From Pirellulaceae bacterium (GTDB lineage Bacteria > Planctomycetota > Planctomycetia > Pirellulales > Pirellulaceae): a DNA stretch of 64,000 nucleotides. The notes under the pieces are model-generated. The model was given only the letters and a program-made list of their open reading frames with translations. It was not told the origin of the DNA and made no database searches. The position numbers and the translations under genes are program-made. The stretch lies in the NCBI GenBank assembly GCA_018402565.1, contig JAGYIQ010000002.1, positions 558,001 through 622,000 on the forward strand, in the 5' to 3' direction. This document shows positions 54,844-61,235 of this stretch, in pieces; position 1 is the stretch's first letter; each line of letters begins with the position of its first letter.

Positions 54844-57800
54844 TTACTCCTTGAACACCTCGGCCTTCGGATCGCCGCTGGACATCAAGTAAGCGATCAG
54901 ATGCTTCAGTTCCGTCGGGCTGAGTGCATCGACCGTCCCAACGGGCATTTGTGAGACAGCTGAGGGGACCATTTCGTCGATCTCATCCGACGCCAACACC
55001 ACCGGCGGGCGGTCGATGTCGGCGGTGTAGACATGGACTTGGTCGCCAACCTTGACAATCCGGCCGATCAACACCTGTCCATCGACCGTGGCGATCTGAT
55101 GCGAGCCATACTGGTCGGAGATCGCCTTGCTGGGTTCGATGATCGCCTCCAACATATCGGGCAGCGAGAACTTGCGGCCGGCAGTCGATAGGTCGGGTCC
55201 TATCGCGCCACCTTCGCCCGCCATGCGATGGCACTTGGCGCAGTTGGTGGCGTGGTACAGATTCCGACCTTGTTCGAAGTTGGCTCCACGGATCGAACCG
55301 CCCAGCGACTCCAAGGCCGCGGCCACGGTCCAAACTTGCCCGGGGCCCTGCGGCGGCGTGGCTTCGTAGGGGCGTCGTCCCAACGGCACGGCCAATACCT
55401 CGTCGTACAGCGGCAATTCTTCGGCCGGGACCTTGGCCAAGGCATCCCCACGCGATTGGCTGAGGAAACCCGGGAAGCTGGCCCCGCCCGGATGCATGGA
55501 AGCGCGGGCAAAGAAGCTCAAGTACTCGCGCCGCGTGGTATCGGTCCAACCGCTCTCGGCCGTCCGCAACGTAAATGCATATTGGATGGCTCGCACTGGC
55601 GGCATGTTGTCCAACATGGCCTGCACGGTGCCACCGTAGCCCGCATTGCGTTGCAAGAAACGACTCCACTGCGGAACGGGTTCGGGCTGGGACTCCAAGT
55701 GCTGAATACTAGCCAAACCCAGTGGCACGGCGTGGGGACTATCCAGATAAACCAACAATTGAATCAATTCTTGATTGAAGTCATTATCACCTTCGACCAC
55801 GTACATCGGTTCCAGTCGCTGCAGGACTTGTTGGCGGAGTTCGTCGGCCGGTTTGCCCAAACGAATAAACGCCAATTGGAAATTCCGCAGCCACGTCAGT
55901 TGGCTCAGGGCATCCAGGGTGCTGGGCTCAAGCTTTAACAAGGCGTGCACGACGCCAGGCAGATCATCGGGGGTGCCCTGCCGAGCCAGGGCCATCAGGG
56001 CCGTCAGCGCCCCGCGGGGCTGGGATTCATTCAGGGCGGCATCGCGCCAGGTATCCAGCGGACGGTGCTCCAGGGCGACACGTGCCGCGTAGCGAATGTA
56101 GCGATCCTCGTGTCCCAGTTGCTGCCAGATGAACTTTAGATCGGCATCGCCCGGTTGATGCCAGGCTTCCAACTTGCGGCGGAGGGCCCGCAGCTCAGCG
56201 CCCGCCGAATCGCGGTAATCCGCCTTCGTTGTCGGCTCGGCGCCGGTGTAAACCACGCGGTACAAAGCAGAACGAGTCCCTCGTCCACCGGCAGTGAAGT
56301 ACATCGCACCATCATGGCCGATCACCGCATCGGTCACTTGCAAAGGCTGACCGTAGACAAAGTCTTCCACCTCACCCGTGTAGCTGGCGCCGTCCGGGGT
56401 CAAGTGACACGCGTAGATCGTGCTGTAAGTCCAATCCAACAGATACAGGGCCCGTTGGTACTTGGCGGGATAAGCGGCGTCATAACCAAAGGTGACACCG
56501 ACCGGCGAGCCCGGGCCAATATCGACGACCGCCGGCACGGAGTCCTCGTAGTAGGCCGGCCACTTGCCAGTCCCGCTGCGCCATCCCATCTCGCTGCCGC
56601 TGGTCGCGTGATTGACGCGCGTGGGCCGGTACCAGGGCGACCCCAAGTCCCACTCCATATCGGCGTCGTAGGCAAACAGCTCGCCGTCGGCGTTGTAGGC
56701 CATGTCGTATTGGTTGCGGTAGCCGGCGCTGATCAGCTCCCAACTTTCACCTCGATAATCGGTCTGAGCGATCCAGCCACCCGGGGCCAAGATACCGGCG
56801 GCGTGGCCGTTGGCATCCCAACGGCGCGGCAACAGCAAGTCCTCGCCCCAATTGCTCGGCAACCGACTGGCCTGCAAGCCCTCGGGCACGGCCGTATGAT
56901 TGCCGCCGATGACGACCAACGATTGTCGATCGGGTGTCTCCAGCACGGCGTGTGGTCCGTGTTCGCCGTCACCCTTGAGCGGCTTGAGCAAGGTGGCCTG
57001 GTCCAATTGACCATCACCGTCGCTGTCGGTCAGGCGATACAGGCCCGACCCCGACCCGTTGCGCACGGCGAATAGACCGTCATCTTTCCATAACAAACCT
57101 TGCGCCGAGGAAAACGCGACCGGTAGCTTCTGCACGCGTGTCACCGCATCGGCTTGGTTCAGGGCGGCCGGCGTGATCAAAAACAGGCCGGCACCGCCTT
57201 GGTCGCTGGCGATCAACTGCCCCTGCGGCCCGGTAGTCAAAGCGACCCACGAGCCCAGATTCCGCGGGACTTCATACACTTTCTCGACACGGAAACCGGG
57301 CAAGGCGGTGACATTCTCGGCCACTTGCACGCCTTGTTCGTTGGGCGTCGCGGCTTGGCCGACCGCCTCCGTCAAAGCGTTATTGTCAACTTGAGCGCTC
57401 CACGGCAAGCCTTCGCCGCCCATCGGCCCCAAGTCCACACACGCCGACCAAGCGGCATCATCAAACGACACCGCGTTCCAATCGGCTGGCAAACGGTTTC
57501 TCCGCTGCACCGCCGATCCCTTCCAGGTCGAATCGCTGACGATCGAAGTGCGTTGGCCCGCGGCATTCACCAGATCCAAACGCAAGACAAACCCGCGGGC
57601 TCCCCCCGTGTCCACACCCAGAACCGCGATCACGTTGCGGCCAGGCTGCACCGCATCGGTCACGTCGCGACTCTCAATCCGTTGCCAGGCATCGCCCGCC
57701 AACACCGACTTGCCGTTGATCCACAACTCGAACTTATCATCGCAGGTCGCCGCCAACTTCACCTGCTTGGTATCGGCCGGCAGTTCAAAAGTCTTTCGCA

Positions 57801-58089
57801 GCGCCACTTGCTGAGCTTCCGCAAGATCGGCCCAAATCCAGCGAGCCGTCGCATCGGACGCTTCCTCGGACAAGACCGAAGTAAAAAACGCGGCCTGCTT
57901 CCCACTGATCGGCGTCCCAGCGACCGGTGTCCCACTGACCGGCGTCCCAGCGACCGGTGTCCCAGTGGCGGAAGGCACGTTGGTGGAAACCCACTGCGGA
58001 CCATGATCGCCGCGTAGGCCACACGCCAGGCCCACAACCACACTCCCCCAGAGCAACCCCGCAGCCGTTCTGTTTCTACCGAATAACAC
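54844..58089 (-). CDS. Large secreted heme-binding (PVC-type CxxCH) protein
   Basis: The protein has 1081 residues with an N-terminal signal peptide (LLWGSVVVGLACGLRG). A repeat GTPVAGTPVSGTPVAGTPISG (about 42-62) precedes a jellyroll-like domain (WIWADLAEAQQVALRKTFELPADTKQVKLAATCDDKFELWINGKSV). A beta-propeller of the membrane-bound dehydrogenase type follows (about 260-620, GFRVEKVYEVP.. to TGEVEDFVYGQPLQVTDAVIGHDGAMYFTAGG). HEAT-like helices come next, then a C-terminal cytochrome c domain with CAKCH (950-954) and the TIGR02603 pattern AIGPDLSTAGRKFSLPDMLEAIIEPSKAISDQY. It is typical of planctomycetes and thought to act in periplasmic oxidation of sugars. It is transcribed toward the RHS region. 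Confidence 0.93.
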   Translation of the reverse strand: MLFGRNRTAAGLLWGSVVVGLACGLRGDHGPQWVSTNVPSATGTPVAGTPVSGTPVAGTPISGKQAAFFTSVLSEEASDATARWIWADLAEAQQVALRKTFELPADTKQVKLAATCDDKFELWINGKSVLAGDAWQRIESRDVTDAVQPGRNVIAVLGVDTGGARGFVLRLDLVNAAGQRTSIVSDSTWKGSAVQRRNRLPADWNAVSFDDAAWSACVDLGPMGGEGLPWSAQVDNNALTEAVGQAATPNEQGVQVAENVTALPGFRVEKVYEVPRNLGSWVALTTGPQGQLIASDQGGAGLFLITPAALNQADAVTRVQKLPVAFSSAQGLLWKDDGLFAVRNGSGSGLYRLTDSDGDGQLDQATLLKPLKGDGEHGPHAVLETPDRQSLVVIGGNHTAVPEGLQASRLPSNWGEDLLLPRRWDANGHAAGILAPGGWIAQTDYRGESWELISAGYRNQYDMAYNADGELFAYDADMEWDLGSPWYRPTRVNHATSGSEMGWRSGTGKWPAYYEDSVPAVVDIGPGSPVGVTFGYDAAYPAKYQRALYLLDWTYSTIYACHLTPDGASYTGEVEDFVYGQPLQVTDAVIGHDGAMYFTAGGRGTRSALYRVVYTGAEPTTKADYRDSAGAELRALRRKLEAWHQPGDADLKFIWQQLGHEDRYIRYAARVALEHRPLDTWRDAALNESQPRGALTALMALARQGTPDDLPGVVHALLKLEPSTLDALSQLTWLRNFQLAFIRLGKPADELRQQVLQRLEPMYVVEGDNDFNQELIQLLVYLDSPHAVPLGLASIQHLESQPEPVPQWSRFLQRNAGYGGTVQAMLDNMPPVRAIQYAFTLRTAESGWTDTTRREYLSFFARASMHPGGASFPGFLSQSRGDALAKVPAEELPLYDEVLAVPLGRRPYEATPPQGPGQVWTVAAALESLGGSIRGANFEQGRNLYHATNCAKCHRMAGEGGAIGPDLSTAGRKFSLPDMLEAIIEPSKAISDQYGSHQIATVDGQVLIGRIVKVGDQVHVYTADIDRPPVVLASDEIDEMVPSAVSQMPVGTVDALSPTELKHLIAYLMSSGDPKAEVFKE
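57900..57965. repeat. 15/30-bp in-frame repeat encoding GTPVA/GTPVS
   Basis: Four units of GGCGTCCCAGCGACC-like sequence encode GTPVA, GTPVS, GTPVA and GTPIS near the N-terminus of the heme-binding protein. Confidence 0.85.
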
Positions 58090-58132
58090 CCGCTATCTCC
58101 CATCTCGAAGGTCAACAACACGAGCCCAGCGG

Positions 58133-58161
58133 TTGGCTGGTCCCAGGTCGCTCAGTATAAT
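58133..58161 (+). promoter_or_regulatory. Promoter of trpD
   Basis: TTGGCT (58133-58138), a 17-base spacer and a consensus TATAAT (58156-58161) stand about 37 bases before the trpD start. This is the best sigma-70-type promoter in the window. Confidence 0.7.
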
Positions 58162-58198
58162 CAAAAATCCCGCCCCGTGTTGAGCTCCGAGGTTGCCC

Positions 58199-59248
58199 AT
58201 GTTGCCGTCCGCCATTCAGCAATTACAGTCGGGTCATGACTTGACGATCGAACAAATGCGGGCCTGCGTCGAGCAACTGATCTCGGGCCAACAGACGCTG
58301 GCGGACATTCAGGCGTTCCTAACAAGTCTGCACGCCAAAGGCGAATCGATCAGCGAGGTCGTCGGCGGTGCGTTGGCGCTCCGGGGACAGGCCTTGGGGC
58401 TGCATTTCTCGCAGGAGCGATTGGTCGATACTTGCGGAACGGGCGGGGACGGTTCGGGGACGTTCAACATCAGCACGGCGGCCGCCTTGGTGGCTGCCGC
58501 CTGTGGGGTGAAAATCGCCAAACACGGCAATCGCAAGATCACCAGCCAATCCGGGTCGGCCGATGTGCTGGTGGAGTTGGGGGTCGAGATCGCCTGCGAC
58601 GGGGCAACCGCCCAGCGATGCCTGGATCGAGCCGGAGTCTGTTTCCTGTTCGCTCCGCAGTTCCATCCGGCGATGCGTCATGTGTCCGAGGCCCGCAAGT
58701 CCCTGCCCTTCCCCACCATCTTCAACCTGCTGGGGCCACTGGCAAATCCGGCCGGTGTCACGCATCAGGTTCTGGGGGTGGGCAAGGCGGGTGCCTGGGA
58801 CCTGCTGGTCGGAGCCCTGGCCCACTTGGCGACTGGGACCTGCTTAGCGGTCCGCGGCGAAGACGGCCTCGGGGAACTCTCGGTCTTGGCCGCCACCCAA
58901 GTGGCCGTGATCGAGCCACAACCAAATTCCGCGGGAAACACCGGAGGCCCAGCGACCGTGCGGACCGAGCGGTGGCAAGCGGCCGACTATGGGCTGGGGG
59001 GAGGGCAACTGGCCGATATTCAGGTGCCGGACCCAGCGGCCAGCGCGGCCCTGATCCGCCGCGTCCTGGCGGGTGAGCCCGGCACGGCTCGGAATACGGT
59101 CGTCTGGAACGCCGCGGCGGCCGTCTGGTTGGTGGACCCCCAGCGGGATCTGGATTCGGCCGTGCAACGCTGCCAACAGGCGATCGACTCCGGAGCGGCT
59201 GCCAACACGCTCGCAAGCCTCTGTGAAACATCCCGCAGCAAGGGATAA
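58199..59248 (+). CDS. trpD: Anthranilate phosphoribosyltransferase
   Basis: It joins anthranilate to phosphoribosyl pyrophosphate, the second step of tryptophan synthesis. The 349-residue protein has the PRPP-binding motif DTCGTGGDGSGTFNIST (77-93), KHGNRKITSQSGSADVLVELG, and the anthranilate-site region FAPQFHPAMRHVSEARKSLPFPTIFNLLGPLANPAG. All key blocks are present. The ATG at 58199 follows GAGG and lies just downstream of a strong promoter. An in-frame TTG at 58193 is less likely. It stands alone, not in a trp operon, as is common in planctomycetes. Confidence 0.96.
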   Translation: MLPSAIQQLQSGHDLTIEQMRACVEQLISGQQTLADIQAFLTSLHAKGESISEVVGGALALRGQALGLHFSQERLVDTCGTGGDGSGTFNISTAAALVAAACGVKIAKHGNRKITSQSGSADVLVELGVEIACDGATAQRCLDRAGVCFLFAPQFHPAMRHVSEARKSLPFPTIFNLLGPLANPAGVTHQVLGVGKAGAWDLLVGALAHLATGTCLAVRGEDGLGELSVLAATQVAVIEPQPNSAGNTGGPATVRTERWQAADYGLGGGQLADIQVPDPAASAALIRRVLAGEPGTARNTVVWNAAAAVWLVDPQRDLDSAVQRCQQAIDSGAAANTLASLCETSRSKG

Positions 59249-59284
59249 TTTCCCAAAATCCGACGCCCGCCCCCCCGTTCTGAC

Positions 59285-59314
59285 TGGACGACCCCCACCC
59301 GTCCGGTATATAAT
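59285..59314 (+). promoter_or_regulatory. Promoter of the small basic protein gene (bL37-like)
   Basis: TGGACG (59285-59290), an 18-base spacer and TATAAT (59309-59314) lie 75 bases before the ATG at 59389. Confidence 0.6.
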
Positions 59315-59388
59315 TCGCGACCCCTGCCTTCCGAAGCGGCAGGACCCGCGGCCCCGACCGAACACGTTAACGTCAAAGGAATCGCAAG

Positions 59389-59493
59389 ATGTCGAAGCCA
59401 CACCGCAAGCATAAGAAGGCCAATCACGGCAAACGCCCGGCCAACGCCAAGGCCCGTCGCTCCAAGCGGAAGGTCCGCACCCCGTGGTCATAG
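59389..59493 (+). CDS. 34-residue basic protein, probable ribosomal protein bL37
   Basis: A 34-codon frame starts MSKPHRKHKK and contains KANHGKRPANAKARRSKRK, ending RTPWS. Over 40% of residues are Lys or Arg. The ANHGKRP core matches what I recall of the small ribosomal protein bL37 found on mycobacterial 50S subunits, where it binds 23S rRNA. Length, charge and motif all fit. AAAGGA lies eight bases before the ATG and a consensus promoter is further upstream, so expression is expected to be strong. It sits between trpD and trmB. It is too short for standard gene-size cut-offs and easily missed. Assignment to bL37 is by memory of the motif. Confidence 0.7.
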   Translation: MSKPHRKHKKANHGKRPANAKARRSKRKVRTPWS

Positions 59494-59514
59494 TCCGCTA
59501 AGGACATATCTTCT

Positions 59515-60186
59515 ATGACCCGGCGTCCGAATACTCGCATCGACTCGTCTGTTGATCTTTCCGCCCACTACCGTACGGTCGAGGCACTGACGCAACCGCT
59601 ATCGGTGGTGGATTGGTTCGGTAGCCCCGGTCCGCTGGAGGTGGAAGTCGGCAGCGGCAAGGGTTTGTTTCTGGAAACCCAGACCCAGCAGCATCCGGAC
59701 CGCTTCTTTGTCGGCAACGAACTGGCTTTCGGCTACGCCCGACTCGCGGCCTTTCGAATGGCGAAAGCCCGCGTCACCAACGGAATCATGGTACAGGGCG
59801 ATGGGCTGAAACTGTTCCGCGAATGGATCCCCGACGAAACTCTGGATGCGGTCCATGTCTATTTCCCCGACCCGTGGTGGAAGGAACGGCATCGCAAGCG
59901 GCGCGTGATGCAACCGGGCTTCATCGCCGACATCCAGCGAACCCTCAAACCGGGCGGACGCCTGCACTTCTGGACGGACGTCGAAGAGTACTACGAGACC
60001 ACCTGCGAACTGCTGGCCGAGCACAGCCAATTGTCCGGCCCCGTCTTTGTCCCCGAACCGCCCGCCGAACACGACCGGGATTACCGCACACATTTTGAGC
60101 GGCGGATGCGACGGAATGACCACCCCGTGTTCCGCAGTTATTTCGACAAGCCAACCGGCCGACCAGCCGAACCCGTAAAGCACTGA
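59515..60186 (+). CDS. trmB: tRNA (guanosine-46-N7)-methyltransferase
   Basis: It methylates G46 in the variable loop of tRNAs using S-adenosylmethionine. The 223-residue protein has the SAM-binding motif LEVEVGSGKGLFL (41-53), the FVGNELAFGYARLAAFRMAK block, and the TrmB signature VHVYFPDPWWKERHRKRR (113-130), with the acidic end motif in GGRLHFWTDVEEYYE. The C-terminal RPVFRSYFDK-like sequence (HPVFRSYFDKP) is also present. It starts 21 bases after the bL37-like gene, so cotranscription is likely, which joins two translation-related genes. Confidence 0.96.
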   Translation: MTRRPNTRIDSSVDLSAHYRTVEALTQPLSVVDWFGSPGPLEVEVGSGKGLFLETQTQQHPDRFFVGNELAFGYARLAAFRMAKARVTNGIMVQGDGLKLFREWIPDETLDAVHVYFPDPWWKERHRKRRVMQPGFIADIQRTLKPGGRLHFWTDVEEYYETTCELLAEHSQLSGPVFVPEPPAEHDRDYRTHFERRMRRNDHPVFRSYFDKPTGRPAEPVKH

Positions 60187-60408
60187 AAAAACGGCACTTA
60201 CACCAGTAATTCCAGATCAGATCACACGTGCCGCAGCAGCCGTGGCCCAGTCGTTTACACGGTCGTTACCGCCAAATTGTTTTGACATTCTCCGCCTGCT
60301 CGCGGACAATAGGGAGTCGAGTTGAATGGAACTCGTCGGCAGAGGGTACCCCACACCGGTCACTCTGCTGCTGAGCCCCCTGGTTTTCATGCGATAAGTA
60401 TCCTCCCC

Positions 60409-60975
60409 ATGTCGTCCGCCCCTCCATCCCGCTGTTGGCTGCCCCCTGCCCCGGGTGCCGGTACGGGTATGGGACTGGGGCTGGCCCTGCTGGTCCTGCT
60501 CAGCTGCTTGACGATCGATGTCTCGGTCGGTTACGCCAGTTGCGGGCACTACGTGCGCGATCGGCTGAACCCGCACGCTGGCCAGGCCACGCGCGAGCTG
60601 CCGGCCTGGGCCACGGTCAGTCTAGGTGGGAAGTGGGGTATCTGGCGTTTGCCCGTAGACGTGGCGGTCGTCCCGGGAGCGACAAGTCCCTGGCATACCG
60701 CTGGTCCCTGGCATACCGCTGGGCCCTGGGATACCAATGGGCCGGTATGGCCGGTTGCGCCTTGCCACGGGCCAGGTTGCCGAGCTCCGCTGGTTCCGTC
60801 CGCCCCCAGCGGTCTAGCGACCTCCGTCGCGTCGGCTGACGACTCGCAGTCGGCTGCCACGCCAGCCCAGACAACGGCCCCCGCTACTCGGCCCGATCGT
60901 CCGCGTGGCCCTCGGCCTCAATCGGAACTCCTGCCGTCTTCTATGGCTCTTGGTCTATTCAAGCCTCCCTGCTGA
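60409..60975 (+). CDS. Secreted Pro-rich protein of unknown function
   Basis: The protein has 188 residues. A hydrophobic segment (about 19-35, GLGLALLVLLSCLTIDVSVGYA) is a likely signal peptide. Then CGHYVRDRLNP.. and a Pro/Ala/Ser-rich body with tandem PWHTAG / PWHTAG / PWDTNG units (18-bp repeat at 60688-60741), then APCHGPGCRAP and a disordered C-terminus. Two to three cysteines are conserved-looking. I do not recognise a family. A further open frame extends upstream to 60322 but lacks a signal. Confidence 0.55.
   Translation: MSSAPPSRCWLPPAPGAGTGMGLGLALLVLLSCLTIDVSVGYASCGHYVRDRLNPHAGQATRELPAWATVSLGGKWGIWRLPVDVAVVPGATSPWHTAGPWHTAGPWDTNGPVWPVAPCHGPGCRAPLVPSAPSGLATSVASADDSQSAATPAQTTAPATRPDRPRGPRPQSELLPSSMALGLFKPPC
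60688..60741. repeat. 18-bp in-frame tandem repeat
   Basis: Three units CCCTGGCATACCGCTGGT (the third diverged) encode PWHTAG, PWHTAG and PWDTNG. Confidence 0.85.
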
Positions 60976-61235
60976 TTCTTTGAAGCAGGCTCGGATTTCC
61001 TGCATGGTGGAGACCTTGGCTCCCGCGACTAGCTGCCCCTGTTGGGTTGGGTCGTTCGCTCGGCGGCTGAGTCATTCACCGTTGGAACCCTCTGCCGTCA
61101 CGCATCGTTTGAAATGCGATCGCAGCGGCCGTGAGGCCTGCCGAGCCCAAACTATCCGAGATCGGTTCTGTCTGCCGATTTCCGCTGTTGAGTCTAGTTG
61201 CTTTGGCCCCTCGCTTGAACACTGGGAAAGTTTCC

